A stretch of DNA of 64,000 bases from Bacteroidota bacterium (GTDB taxonomy: Bacteria > Bacteroidota > Bacteroidia > Chitinophagales > Chitinophagaceae): the NCBI GenBank assembly GCA_013289175.1, contig JABDAN010000003.1, positions 45,057-109,056 of the forward strand, in the 5' to 3' direction. Under the pieces are notes generated by a model. It worked only from the letters and a program-made list of their open reading frames with translations, ran no database searches and had not been told where the DNA came from. Every line of letters begins with the position of its first letter. Within the stretch, counting starts at the first letter, position 1. Shown piece by piece: positions 34,401-43,474 of this stretch. The position numbers and the translations under genes are program-made.

Positions 34401-35366
34401 TCAGGGTTTTAGAGATTGAAGTACTTTTTCTTTTCTTTCCAAACCAATAGGATAAATAATGAAATACCAGATGATAAAACAAGCAGAAGATATCAAAATA
34501 GTAACACTAAGCCAGATAGGCATGGTTGAATACCGAGTTACAAAACCCTCCAAAAAAGCAGCGGCAATAAAAACCGGAACCAATCCGATCATCATTTTAA
34601 TTCCGTCGCGGGCTCCCCGTTTCAGGGAAGGCAGTCTTTTAAAGCTGCCTGGGAAGATCAGGCTTTTCCCCAGTACCAATCCGGCTGCACCCGAAATGAT
34701 GATAGAAGAAATTTCAAGAGTTCCGTGAATCCAGATGACCAGCACCGAGGCCCAACCGAGTCCTTTAGAAAAAAAATAGTATTGAAAAGCCCCCAGCATA
34801 ACCCCGTTGGTAAACAATAACCAAACTGTTCCCAAACAGGCAAGGATGCCGGAAATAAAAATGGCAAAGGATACCTGCACATTGTGAACGGCAATCCATA
34901 GAAACATAGAGAGCGGATCCCGGTCCTTGTATACTCCGAAAGGATCCCCTTTGGCAATATTTTGTTCCGTCATTTCTACATATCCGTTTCCCATAACCCC
35001 CCTCACAAAATCCTGGTCATTGGCAGCTGAAAAAGCCGCAATCAGAGCGAAAACTAAAAAAATGAGAAAAGAATACAACAATTCCCGGTGATATTTTCTG
35101 ATCACCAGCGGCAATTCTTTTTTCCAAAATCTGACGATCCGGGAAGATTCTTCTTTTTTATTTTTATATATACCCAGGTAAATTCCAGAAGCCAGGTTAT
35201 TCAGATAGGTCGTCACTTTGCTGTGGGGATAAAATGTTTTAGCATATCCCAAGTCGTTTACCAGCTCGGTGAATCGTTCTGCCATTTCATCAGGATCCGT
35301 CGTTGGTTCGTACTGATAAATTTTCCACTTCTCAATGTTTTGCTGAATGAATTGACCTTCACGCAC
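34401..35366 (-). CDS. SpoIIM/DUF95 family integral membrane protein
   Basis: A 321-residue polytopic membrane protein with a GTG start (MREGQFIQQNIEKWK). A cytoplasmic N-terminal part (about 1-100) precedes roughly six membrane segments, including ELLYSFLIFLVFALIAAFSA, SFAIFISGILACLGTVWLLF and ILISSACFIIWYFIIYPI. The segment VLVIWIHGTLEISSIIISGAAGL is typical of the SpoIIM family, whose founder acts in Bacillus engulfment; in non-sporulating bacteria the role is unknown. It is the first gene of the MoxR cluster and divergent from the RDD protein, 45 bases apart. Confidence 0.87.
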   Translation of the reverse strand: MREGQFIQQNIEKWKIYQYEPTTDPDEMAERFTELVNDLGYAKTFYPHSKVTTYLNNLASGIYLGIYKNKKEESSRIVRFWKKELPLVIRKYHRELLYSFLIFLVFALIAAFSAANDQDFVRGVMGNGYVEMTEQNIAKGDPFGVYKDRDPLSMFLWIAVHNVQVSFAIFISGILACLGTVWLLFTNGVMLGAFQYYFFSKGLGWASVLVIWIHGTLEISSIIISGAAGLVLGKSLIFPGSFKRLPSLKRGARDGIKMMIGLVPVFIAAAFLEGFVTRYSTMPIWLSVTILISSACFIIWYFIIYPIGLERKEKVLQSLKP

Positions 35367-35411
35367 AAAAATTGTACATTTAAATATAAATATAGTCCAT
35401 CCCGGAATAAT

Positions 35412-36176
35412 ATGTTAACCGTTAAACTGGATACCGGATTTAATATTGAGGTGGACTTCCCCATCAGCCCCATTTACAGGCGACTGTTCGCCTATTTCAT
35501 AGACTGCATGGTGTTATATTTCTACTGGTGGTTGTCGGGTATCCTGCTGGAATTTCTTACCAATAAACAATTTGATCAACTTGATTGGAGAAATGTCTTG
35601 CGGATTTTACCAGTTCTTGCTTATTATCCTTTGTTAGAAATGTTAACCAATGGACAAACCGTAGGAAAAAAAATATTGGGTATCCGGGTGATTACTTTGG
35701 AAGGCGGCCAAGCGTCCATCAGTCAATATCTGCTGCGCTGGATATCCAGAACCATCGATTTTCCCACATGGATTTTTTTCGCCATCTATAGCGGCGCCCT
35801 TCCCTGGTATAGCAGTGTGCTTGCCTTTTCGGGAATCGCCTGCTCCATCATTTCCAATAAATCACAGAGAATCGGAGACATCATTGCCGGCACCATTGTC
35901 ATATTTACCCGATCCAAAGCTTCCTGGCAGGACACCGTTTTTACCCAAGTAGAATCCGGTTACAAACCCCGTTATCCTCAGGTTATGCAAATGAGCGACA
36001 AGGACCTCAATTCGCTAAAAATGATCATTGAAAATGTAAAGAAAAACAACAACCATGACCTCGCATTCCGGATCTCAGAAAGAATTAAAAGCAAATTGGC
36101 GATGCAGGCCGATCAGGATGCCCTCGATTTTTTGGAAACCCTGTTAAAAGACTACAACTATTATTCCACCCAATAG
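35412..36176 (+). CDS. RDD family membrane protein
   Basis: A 254-residue protein. An N-terminal segment is followed by the RDD domain with RRLFAYFIDCMVLYFYWW (Arg and two Asp pattern), a second membrane segment VLRILPVLAYYPLLEML, the signature TNGQTVGKKILGIRVITLEGG, and a third pair of segments ending IGDIIAGTIVIFTR. A cytoplasmic helical tail follows. ATG at 35412 is chosen; the frame is open further upstream, but that stretch is antisense to SpoIIM. It is divergent from the MoxR cluster, with which RDD genes often associate. Its stop abuts that of the DUF5362-like gene. Substrate unknown. Confidence 0.88.
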   Translation: MLTVKLDTGFNIEVDFPISPIYRRLFAYFIDCMVLYFYWWLSGILLEFLTNKQFDQLDWRNVLRILPVLAYYPLLEMLTNGQTVGKKILGIRVITLEGGQASISQYLLRWISRTIDFPTWIFFAIYSGALPWYSSVLAFSGIACSIISNKSQRIGDIIAGTIVIFTRSKASWQDTVFTQVESGYKPRYPQVMQMSDKDLNSLKMIIENVKKNNNHDLAFRISERIKSKLAMQADQDALDFLETLLKDYNYYSTQ

Positions 36177-36641
36177 TCATCCGCGATGACCGACCAATGC
36201 TCCAATCATTCCGGCAACAAACATCAAGATGTAAAACGAAAGCGCGACGATCACAAAAATTCCATAGAATTTAAAAAACGATTTCAGGTTTTTTAGTGAC
36301 TCCGTTAAAAGAGGCTGATCGTTGTGATGAAGGGCCTTTTTCATCTTGGTAGAAAAATTAAAAAGATAAAAAGCAGGAAAAAACAACAGGAGAGAAATAA
36401 TAATAATGAACCCACTTAATAAACCGCTGCCTACTACGGACATGGCTGCATCGCCGCCCATCGCGGGTGCCATAAGGGACATGAAGGTTCCAAAAAAAAT
36501 TCCAAAGATCACCATCAGCCCACAATAAATAAATCCAATAATGGCGAGGAACCGGCTCCATCGCGCCGTTTCACCTAAAAAATTAACGGATGTTTGATCA
36601 ATGTGAAGGTCGAAGAGATCCGTGCTGCCTGCTTGTTCCAT
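36177..36641 (-). CDS. DUF5362-like membrane protein
   Basis: A 154-residue protein with four predicted membrane segments: about 30-55 (FLAIIGFIYCGLMVIFGIFF), 70-95, 125-150 and a short central hairpin. The N-terminal RWSRFLAIIGFIY and the helix TESLKNLKSFFKFYGIF match the small DUF5362 family found in Bacteroidota. It converges with the RDD gene without a gap. Function unknown. Confidence 0.7.
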   Translation of the reverse strand: MEQAGSTDLFDLHIDQTSVNFLGETARWSRFLAIIGFIYCGLMVIFGIFFGTFMSLMAPAMGGDAAMSVVGSGLLSGFIIIISLLLFFPAFYLFNFSTKMKKALHHNDQPLLTESLKNLKSFFKFYGIFVIVALSFYILMFVAGMIGALVGHRG

Positions 36642-36764
36642 GTTGTTTTATTTAAGCGTTTTTTGAATAATAAATTAGACAAATATTTGCTAGAAACAAA
36701 ATAAGCTTGGCATGTCGAATTAACTTCATCATTGGCCACTGGTCGGAATTTTCGGTGTGTCCTG

Positions 36765-38240
36765 CTAATAGGCCCTGGCAAAAAGCACACGCTCTTTGCT
36801 CGGTCTGCCCGTCAAAATACATTTTCCGTTTTCGGGAGGATTATTGAGTGGAATACAACGGATCGTTGCCTTTAGTTTGTCTTTAATGGCTTCCTCGGTT
36901 TCAGGCGTTCCGTCCCAGTGAGCCGAGATAAAACCGCCCTTTTCATCCAGCAGACGCACAAATTCATCCCAGTCATCCGCCTTGGTGATATGGTCATCCC
37001 GAAAGAGTAAAGCCTTCCGATACATCGATTCTTGTATTTCTTGAAGCAGTAGTACGATTCTTTCAATCAATCCTTCGGCAGGGAGACTCATTTTGTCTTT
37101 GGTATCCCGGCGGGCCACTTCGACCGTATGGTTGTCCAGATCCCGCAATCCCAAGGCCAGCCGTACCGGCACACCCTTCTTTTCATATTCCGCAAATTTC
37201 CAGCCGGGCCGGTTGTTGTCGTTGTTATCAAATTTCACCCGAATGCCTGCTTTTTTCAAAGCGGAGGCGAGTTCTTTACCCCGGGCGTCCAGTAATTCTT
37301 TTCGTTCATCTCCCTTATAAATCGGAACGATGACTACCTGAATGGGTGCAATCTTAGGAGGAAGAATCAACCCCTCGTCGTCGCTGTGCGCCATGACCAG
37401 CGCACCCACCAGTCGGGTGCTGACGCCCCAGCTGGTTGCCCATACATAGTCAAGTTTATTTTGTTTATCGGAAAACTTGACGTCAAAAGCTTTGGCAAAA
37501 TTCTGACCCAGGAAATGGGAAGTCCCTGCCTGCAGTGCTTTACCATCTTGCATCATCGCTTCTATACAGTAGGTGTCAATGGCGCCTGCAAACCGTTCGC
37601 TGGGTGTTTTTACACCCCGAATCACGGGGAGGGCCATAAAATTTTCTACAAAATCTGTATAAACATCCAGCATAAGTCTGGCTTCGGTAATCGCCTCTTC
37701 CGCATTGGCATGGGCGGTATGTCCTTCCTGCCAAAGGAACTCAGTGGTTCTCAGAAAAAGGCGGGTCCGCATTTCCCATCGAACTACGTTTGCCCATTGA
37801 TTGATGAGCAGCGGCAGATCCCGGTAACTTTGGATCCAGGTTTTATACGTATTCCAGATAATGGTTTCGCTGGTGGGCCGGACGATCAGTTCTTCTTCCA
37901 GTTTGGCCTCGGGATCTACGATAATTCCTCCTCCATCCGGGTCGTTTTTCAGGCGGTAATGGGTCACCACCGCGCATTCTTTGGCAAATCCTTCCACATG
38001 GGCCGCTTCCCTGCTTAAAAAACTTTTTGGGATGAAAAGTGGAAAATAGGCGTTTTCATGACCCGTTTCCTTGAACATCCGGTCGAGTTCATCCCTCATT
38101 TCCTCCCAAAGGGCAAAACCATAGGGCTTGATGACCATACAGCCCCTGACGGCGGAATAGTCTGCCAGACCACCTTTAATTACCAGGTCATTGTACCACT
38201 GCGCATAATCTTCTTTTCTGCTTGTTATTTCTTTACTCAT
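36765..38240 (-). CDS. proS: Prolyl-tRNA synthetase, archaeal/eukaryotic type (ProS type 3)
   Basis: Charges tRNA-Pro. The 491-residue sequence lacks the bacterial editing insertion, and the C-terminus is the short zinc-binding-like extension ending in Tyr, as in type 3 enzymes. Class II motifs are visible: motif 1 around [19 protein letters not shown], motif 2 around [28 protein letters not shown], and motif 3 near [23 protein letters not shown]. The anticodon-binding domain (about 295-400) is followed by the C-terminal domain with [15 protein letters not shown]. It stands alone and is divergent from the lipoprotein gene 148 bases away. Confidence 0.97.
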   Translation of the reverse strand: MSKEITSRKEDYAQWYNDLVIKGGLADYSAVRGCMVIKPYGFALWEEMRDELDRMFKETGHENAYFPLFIPKSFLSREAAHVEGFAKECAVVTHYRLKNDPDGGGIIVDPEAKLEEELIVRPTSETIIWNTYKTWIQSYRDLPLLINQWANVVRWEMRTRLFLRTTEFLWQEGHTAHANAEEAITEARLMLDVYTDFVENFMALPVIRGVKTPSERFAGAIDTYCIEAMMQDGKALQAGTSHFLGQNFAKAFDVKFSDKQNKLDYVWATSWGVSTRLVGALVMAHSDDEGLILPPKIAPIQVVIVPIYKGDERKELLDARGKELASALKKAGIRVKFDNNDNNRPGWKFAEYEKKGVPVRLALGLRDLDNHTVEVARRDTKDKMSLPAEGLIERIVLLLQEIQESMYRKALLFRDDHITKADDWDEFVRLLDEKGGFISAHWDGTPETEEAIKDKLKATIRCIPLNNPPENGKCILTGRPSKERVLFARAY

Positions 38241-38388
38241 AAAACCGGGATATTCGAACCAGACTTGATTTTGCTCATTTTAACATTTGTATCTGGTATA
38301 TTTCTAAAGGGAAGGCTGTTAAATTCTGTAATTTTGTTAAAAGGCTCAAAAGTAGTAACTTAAGATTGAAACTTCTAAAAGCTCGCCC

Positions 38389-39087
38389 ATGAAACGTCAA
38401 TTTTTACTCATTATAGCTGTCTTGGTTCTGGTTTCACTGTACAGTTGTTCTACCTATAAAAACACGGCCACTACACCCGACGATGTATACTATTCCCCCA
38501 ACACCACGGTTCCCACAACCGTTACGCAGGGAAACAATTCCGACTACTACAGTACGCCCAACGATAATTATGTGAGAATGCGTGTCCAAAACCCGGATAA
38601 GTGGTCCTATTTTGATGACTACAACTACGATTATTATGGTAGTTCTGCCTTCGCCTATGGAACAGGATTTGGATATGGAAGTGGTTTTGGTTTAAGCTTT
38701 GGATATGGAATGCCCTATTATGGCGGGTTTGGTTTTTATAGCCCATTGAGTTATTACAACAGCTACTACGCTTGGAACAACTTCTACAATCCCTATTATG
38801 GAACGGTGGTCGTCGTCAACGGAAAAAATACCACTACACCCAGTTATACCCGGATGAGTAATTTCAATCCGACCGCTTACAAGGGTCTGTATTATAATTC
38901 CAGACCCAGCGTGACCAACCTCACCAATCCAGGTTCAGTTCATAACGGCCAGAATTATTTCAACTCCCATAACAATAACAATTCTTTCAGCCGGCCCAAT
39001 TCTACTTTTTCTCCTGGAACCCGTTCTACTTTCAGTACAGGTGGTGGAGGTTTTCACGGCGGCGGTTTTTCTCGGCCAGGCCGGTAA
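38389..39087 (+). CDS. Tyr/Gly/Asn-rich predicted lipoprotein
   Basis: A 232-residue protein. The signal MKRQFLLIIAVLVLVSLYSC has a lipobox with Cys20. The centre (about 80-145) is a low-complexity Tyr/Gly/Phe stretch (GTGFGYGSGFGLSFGYG) and the C-terminal third is Asn/Ser/Gly-rich (NNNSFSRPNSTFSPGTRSTF). No enzyme motif is present; the composition suggests a surface or structural role. It is ten bases ahead of the OmpP1-like gene, so the two are probably co-transcribed. Confidence 0.75.
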   Translation: MKRQFLLIIAVLVLVSLYSCSTYKNTATTPDDVYYSPNTTVPTTVTQGNNSDYYSTPNDNYVRMRVQNPDKWSYFDDYNYDYYGSSAFAYGTGFGYGSGFGLSFGYGMPYYGGFGFYSPLSYYNSYYAWNNFYNPYYGTVVVVNGKNTTTPSYTRMSNFNPTAYKGLYYNSRPSVTNLTNPGSVHNGQNYFNSHNNNNSFSRPNSTFSPGTRSTFSTGGGGFHGGGFSRPGR

Positions 39088-39097
39088 TTTTTGATCG

Positions 39098-40642
39098 ATG
39101 ATAAAACGATCTTTACTCCTGACGCTTTGTGGCTTCTTCGTTTTATCTATCCAGGCACAACTTCCGGAAGATGCATTGCGTGCGTCCAATACCTTTGGTG
39201 CAGGTACCGCCAGAGAACAGGCCATTGGTGGGGCTATGGGCTCCATCGGGGGTGATCTTTCAGCCAATTTCGTGAATCCGGCAGGCCTCGGTTTTTATAA
39301 AACCGGTGACCTGATCCTAAGTCCGGGTTATTCTTTTGGACATACCAATACCAACTATCTTTCTACCTACTCGAAAAATCCTTCGGTTTCCAATTTCCTG
39401 TTGGGCACCACCGGTGCCGTTTATGGAAGAGGAGATGAAACCAGTTCCCTGGCTGTTAGCTTGGCAGTCAATCAAAGTGCCAATTACAACGGTCATATCA
39501 GCTACCAGGGAAGCAACAACTATTCTTCCGGTGCCGAGGCTTATGCTGAAGAATTTACAGCATCCGGGCTCAGCGTGGACGACGTTTTTCGCGATCCGGG
39601 CATTTCATACGGAACCCGCATGGCACTTTATACCTATCTGATTGATACATCCAGCGGGCCACAGGGACCTGTCATTGTGCAGCCCCGCAATGTCCTGAAT
39701 GCTGGAGGATCCCTGGGTCAAACTACCGACATCACAACCTCCGGCGGCATTACTGAATATGCCATCGGCGTAGCCGGATCAACCAAGGACAAATGGTATA
39801 TCGGCGTTTCAGTGGGCATTCCGGTGATCAACTTTCAACAGACAACCCAGTATACAGAAAAAGACCTGAGTGGAAATAAAAACAATGATTTTGATTCCTA
39901 TACTTACACCGAATACTATTCTTCCAAGGGCGTCGGGGTAAATGGAAGGATCGGATTGATTTTCCGGCCGAATCTGAACTGGCGCATTGGGTGGACGGTT
40001 ACCACCCCCACCTTTTACAATATTACTGACCGGGTATCAGCCAATATGGTCACCAATACCGAAGGATACGCAGGAAAACGCATGGTCAATTCAGACACAT
40101 TGGACCAGATAGCATTTGCAGGAAACAGTTTTCAATACGACTTGCAGTCTGCCTGGAAAATGCTGATCAGCGGTTCTTACGTTTTTCCCGGACAGGTTAC
40201 AGAAGGTACGATGGGATTTATTACAGCCGATATTGAATATGTTGCAAACAAAAGTGCCCGGTTCAGTTTCCCTTTGGATGCCAATGGGAACCAACCGGAC
40301 AATACCTATTTCGAACCGTTGAACAATACCGTCAAGTCTTATTACAACAATACCTTCAATTTCAGATTGGGCGGAGAATACAAAGTAGATGAAATAGCCT
40401 ACCGGCTGGGTGGCTCCTATTCGATGGATCCTTATTCTTCTGCGCAGTTGAGTGCCAACAGAATGACATTCAGCGGAGGCGTAGGCTATCGGAAAAAAGG
40501 AATTATTATTGATCTCACCTATGTGGAAGCCATATCAAATGATGTAAACTTTCCCTATCGTCTGGGTGAAAAGGAAAACATTTATTCCACTGTCAAACAA
40601 TATACCGGTAACATCATCCTGAGCTTCGGTATTAAATTTTAA
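39098..40642 (+). CDS. OmpP1/FadL-like outer-membrane protein
   Basis: A 514-residue beta-barrel protein with a signal peptide (about 1-20, ending SIQAQ). The N-terminal part has RASNTFGAGTAREQAIGGAMGSIGGDLSANFVNPAGLGFYKTG, in shorter pieces the OmpP1/FadL/TodX pattern (early GGA and NPAGL). The rest consists of amphipathic strands ending in IILSFGIKF, with terminal Phe. FadL-type channels import hydrophobic molecules; the substrate here is unknown. Second gene of a two-gene unit, followed by a short hairpin. Confidence 0.85.
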   Translation: MIKRSLLLTLCGFFVLSIQAQLPEDALRASNTFGAGTAREQAIGGAMGSIGGDLSANFVNPAGLGFYKTGDLILSPGYSFGHTNTNYLSTYSKNPSVSNFLLGTTGAVYGRGDETSSLAVSLAVNQSANYNGHISYQGSNNYSSGAEAYAEEFTASGLSVDDVFRDPGISYGTRMALYTYLIDTSSGPQGPVIVQPRNVLNAGGSLGQTTDITTSGGITEYAIGVAGSTKDKWYIGVSVGIPVINFQQTTQYTEKDLSGNKNNDFDSYTYTEYYSSKGVGVNGRIGLIFRPNLNWRIGWTVTTPTFYNITDRVSANMVTNTEGYAGKRMVNSDTLDQIAFAGNSFQYDLQSAWKMLISGSYVFPGQVTEGTMGFITADIEYVANKSARFSFPLDANGNQPDNTYFEPLNNTVKSYYNNTFNFRLGGEYKVDEIAYRLGGSYSMDPYSSAQLSANRMTFSGGVGYRKKGIIIDLTYVEAISNDVNFPYRLGEKENIYSTVKQYTGNIILSFGIKF

Positions 40643-40650
40643 AACCCTTC

Positions 40651-40669
40651 GGGGGTGGTTACCCCCTTT
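40651..40669 (+). terminator. Weak terminator after OmpP1-like gene
   Basis: GGGGGT-GGTT-ACCCCC followed by TTT. The stem is GC-rich but the T tract is short. Confidence 0.5.
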
Positions 40670-40848
40670 GGCCTCAGACCCTTGACAATCTCTTCGTCCT
40701 AGTTGATGGCTTCAGCATAAAGGATTTTTCTTGGCGACATAAATCATAACTGCATCGTTTACACAAATTTGAGTGTAAGACGTCACCGCAAAATATCCTC
40801 CCCCACACAACGAAAACTTCTCAACTTTCTGCCCCGAAAAAAATAATT

Positions 40849-40904
40849 GCAAATAAATTTGCGCAACTCATAAGTTGCATATATATTTGCAACCTAAAGG
40901 TTGC
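40849..40904 (+). promoter_or_regulatory. Three palindromes, probable ArsR operator
   Basis: GCAAAT-AA-ATTTGC (40849-40862), GCAACT-CATA-AGTTGC (40863-40878) and GCAACC-TAAA-GGTTGC (40889-40904) share GCAA...TTGC half-sites. They surround the predicted promoter just ahead of the arsR start at 40916, as expected for an autorepressor site. Confidence 0.7.
40858..40889 (+). promoter_or_regulatory. Promoter of the arsR cassette
   Basis: TTTG at 40858-40861 and TATATTTG at 40882-40889 with a 20-base spacer match the Bacteroidota consensus. Both elements overlap the palindromes. Confidence 0.7.
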
Positions 40905-40915
40905 GTAATTAAAAA

Positions 40916-41236
40916 ATGAAAAAAGATATATTCCAAGCCATAGCCGACCCCACCCGTCGGGCTATTTTAACTTTAATTGCTATTCAAGCGTTAACCCCCA
41001 ATGCCATGGCGGAAAAATTTGATATGAGCCGGCAAGCCGTATCAAAACATATTAAAGTGCTGCAGGAATCAGAATTGATAAAACCCGAACATTCAGGCAG
41101 AGAAATTTACTATCACTTTAATCCAAAAAAAATGCAAGAAATAGACAATTGGTTAGACCAATTCAGGAGAATTTGGCAGACCCAATTCAATCAATTGGAT
41201 CAAGTATTATCAACACTTAAAAAACAGAAAAAATGA
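40916..41236 (+). CDS. ArsR-family transcriptional regulator
   Basis: A 106-residue winged-helix regulator. The N-terminal helix [14 protein letters not shown] and recognition region [19 protein letters not shown] (about 42-60) are typical of the ArsR subgroup that accompanies SRPBCC genes. No Cys pair for metal sensing is present, so it is unlikely to be a metal sensor. It probably represses its own operon through the palindromes directly upstream. It overlaps the SRPBCC gene by four bases. The cassette is visibly richer in A and T than the genes on either side. Confidence 0.93.
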   Translation: MKKDIFQAIADPTRRAILTLIAIQALTPNAMAEKFDMSRQAVSKHIKVLQESELIKPEHSGREIYYHFNPKKMQEIDNWLDQFRRIWQTQFNQLDQVLSTLKKQKK

Positions 41237-41733
41237 AAAATGATTTGCTTTTTGACTTTACCGTTGACAAAACAACAAAGACAGTATTTATAACCAGAGA
41301 GTTTGATGCCAGCCTTTCGCTGGTATGGGATGCTTTTACCAAACCGGAAATTCTTGACCAATGGGTCGCACCTAAACCCTGGCTATCAAGAACAAAATTT
41401 ATGGATTTTAAAGTTGGCGGACGAAGATTTTATGCTATGGTCAGCCCGGAAGGACAAGAGCGTTGGGCAATTCAGAAATATATTTCCATTAGTCCAAAGA
41501 CCAATTTCAAAATGTTTAATGCTTTTGCAGACAAAGATGAAAACCCTGAGTTGCCAGGTTCTGAATGGGACTACAATTTCAGTGAACAAAACGGAAAGAC
41601 AAAAGTCATTATCACTATTTACAATGAATCCCTGGCCCGTTTAGAGAAGATGATTGAAATGGGCTTCAAGGAAGGATATGCTCTGTCAATGAAAAATTTG
41701 GAAGAAATATTGGCAACTTTATCACAAAAATGA
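41233..41733 (+). CDS. SRPBCC (AHSA1-like) domain protein
   Basis: A 166-residue START-like helix-grip protein. [25 protein letters not shown] (in two parts) and the terminal [14 protein letters not shown] match the AHSA1/CalC group, whose members bind small hydrophobic ligands or assist folding. Start overlaps the arsR stop (ATGA). The ArsR-SRPBCC pair is a common two-gene unit in bacteria; its ligand is usually unknown. Confidence 0.9.
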   Translation: MKNDLLFDFTVDKTTKTVFITREFDASLSLVWDAFTKPEILDQWVAPKPWLSRTKFMDFKVGGRRFYAMVSPEGQERWAIQKYISISPKTNFKMFNAFADKDENPELPGSEWDYNFSEQNGKTKVIITIYNESLARLEKMIEMGFKEGYALSMKNLEEILATLSQK

Positions 41734-41805
41734 TTTTCGTTTTCAATACGGCAGTTAAAACAAATAAGAAAGTAGCGAATTTAATAACCTAAAAAAATAA
41801 AAATT

Positions 41806-42246
41806 ATGGCACTCATCAATCCTCACATCAACTTCAACGGAAATGCCGAAGAAGCATTTACCTTTTACAAATCAGTATTTGGCGGAGAGTTTGCAAAGAT
41901 TATTCGTTTCAAAGACCTTGCAAATTCTGAATTCAAAGTTTCAAAAAAGGAAGAAAATAAAATTATGCATATTGCTTTGCCTATCGGTAAAAGCAATATG
42001 TTGATGGCAAATGATGTTCCGGAAATTTTGGGAAAAACAAACGAAAATGAGAACAGAAGTAAAATTGCAATTAGTGCAGAAAGTAAAGAAGAAGCAGACA
42101 AATTATTTAATGGGCTTTCCGCGGGAGGACAAATAGAAGGGCCTATTGGGGATAGCCCTTGGGGTACTTATTTTGGCTGTTTTAGGGATAAATACGGTAT
42201 TGAATGGATGGTTGACTTTGACCCAAAAGTTAACGGGCTAAATTAA
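41806..42246 (+). CDS. VOC superfamily protein, PhnB-like
   Basis: A 146-residue glyoxalase-fold protein. INPHINFNGNAEEAFTFYKSVFGGEF is the N-terminal VOC motif (given here in overlap of two short segments), and GTYFGCFRDKYGIEWMVDFD the C-terminal one, as in PhnB/DUF3332-like proteins. Possible metal ligands include His7 and the late Glu. It follows the SRPBCC gene by 72 bases and probably shares the ArsR promoter. Function unknown; detoxification or ligand binding is a guess from the family. Confidence 0.9.
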   Translation: MALINPHINFNGNAEEAFTFYKSVFGGEFAKIIRFKDLANSEFKVSKKEENKIMHIALPIGKSNMLMANDVPEILGKTNENENRSKIAISAESKEEADKLFNGLSAGGQIEGPIGDSPWGTYFGCFRDKYGIEWMVDFDPKVNGLN

Positions 42247-42556
42247 ACGATCACCCTTGATGCCTTGCAATATTTACCAAATTCACCTGATGGTAGGATA
42301 CCCTTCATTGCATAGGTCTACTTAGTGCCGTGATAATGAACTATTTACGAACGTCTTTTACACGTCGTTCATTTAATTCCATTAATATTTCTGATCGAAC
42401 ATGATACAAAATGAGGCCATTTCGTCGATTTTATTGTAACAAAATAGGCCCATTTTGGCCTGTTTTATGTCACAAAATTAGGGGTAATTTGAAGGATCAG
42501 TTCAGACAGTTCACAGATATTATGGCGGTTTAACCCCTATACAAGTTGCCGAACTT
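42247..42556. other. Intergenic stretch between convergent genes
   Basis: 310 bases between the VOC gene and miaA, whose 3' ends face each other. I see no ORF, tRNA or repeat family in it. Its only structure is the AT-flanked hairpin at 42441-42466 and several copies of CAAAAT-like runs. It is probably the edge of the AT-rich cassette. Confidence 0.5.
42441..42466. terminator. Possible bidirectional terminator
   Basis: AAAATAGGCC (42441-42450), CATTTT, GGCCTGTTTT (42457-42466) forms a stem with A- and T-rich flanks readable on either strand, suitable for both converging transcripts. It has one internal mismatch. Confidence 0.45.
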
Positions 42557-43474
42557 TTAAATCGAATCCCGATTGTGAGATGTGTACACGTCCAGGATGC
42601 GGTTGAAAAAATCATCTTCCAGCCAAATCAGATCTTTCTGACTATTTCCCCAGGTAAGCTGACGCTTGGCGTAATGCCGGGTGTTTTGTTTGATGAGGGA
42701 AATGCTGTCCTCCAAGTTCATTTTACCATTGAGATGATCAAACAATTCCTTATATCCCACTGTTTGCAATGCGTTGAGATGTTGGAAGGGAATGAGTGAT
42801 TTCACCTCTTCCAATAATCCGGAATCCATCATTTGATCCACGCGGTGATCGATCCGGTGATACAATTCTTTTCTGGGTTGGCGGATCCCAAATTCCAGAA
42901 TCCGGAAAGGATTCTTTTTTTTCTGCAGATTCCGGAAAGCAAGAATGGACCTGCCGGTACTTTGAATCACTTCCAGCGCACGCATCATGCGTTGGGGATT
43001 GGAGATTTCCCCGGTTGCATAAAACAAAGGGTCTGAAAGCCGGATGGACTCTTTCAACCAATCCAGTCCCCCTACCCGGTAACGTTGCTGGATATCCCTT
43101 CTGATGGCTTCATCCACAGCCGGGATTTCGTCCAAGCCATCGCGAAATGCTTTGATGTACAATCCGGTCCCGCCGGCCATGACCACCACGTCCCGGTTGG
43201 AAAATATTTCTTCGCACCATTGAATGGCAAGGGATTCGAAGAGGGCTGCATTGACGGAGTCGTGAATGGAATGGGAATTGATAAATTCATGGTGGACGAG
43301 CGCCAACTGGGTTGCCGTAGGTTTGGCGACTCCGATATTCAATTCCCGGAAACACTGACGGCTGTCAACTGAAATAATGGAGGTGTGAAAATGTTGGGCG
43401 ATTTCAATAGCGAGGGCCGTTTTTCCGGATCCGGTAGGACCGGTAATAACAATCACTGTTTTCGCAGGCATCAT
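42557..43474 (-). CDS. miaA: tRNA dimethylallyltransferase
   Basis: Adds a dimethylallyl group to A37 of tRNAs that read codons starting with U. The 305-residue protein has the P-loop GPTGSGKT (residues 12-19), the substrate segment SVDSRQCFRELNIGVAKPT near 35, AGGTGLYIKAFRDGL near 100 and the C-terminal TRHYAKRQLTW near 275. It overlaps the upstream pRiA4b ORF-3-like gene by four bases. Confidence 0.97.
   Translation of the reverse strand: MMPAKTVIVITGPTGSGKTALAIEIAQHFHTSIISVDSRQCFRELNIGVAKPTATQLALVHHEFINSHSIHDSVNAALFESLAIQWCEEIFSNRDVVVMAGGTGLYIKAFRDGLDEIPAVDEAIRRDIQQRYRVGGLDWLKESIRLSDPLFYATGEISNPQRMMRALEVIQSTGRSILAFRNLQKKKNPFRILEFGIRQPRKELYHRIDHRVDQMMDSGLLEEVKSLIPFQHLNALQTVGYKELFDHLNGKMNLEDSISLIKQNTRHYAKRQLTWGNSQKDLIWLEDDFFNRILDVYTSHNRDSI

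Noticed and set aside
38241..38388. Promoter pair between proS and the lipoprotein gene
   Set aside because: A -7-like TAATTTTG (38329-38336) and TACTTTTG on the other strand exist, but neither has a TTTG at the right distance.
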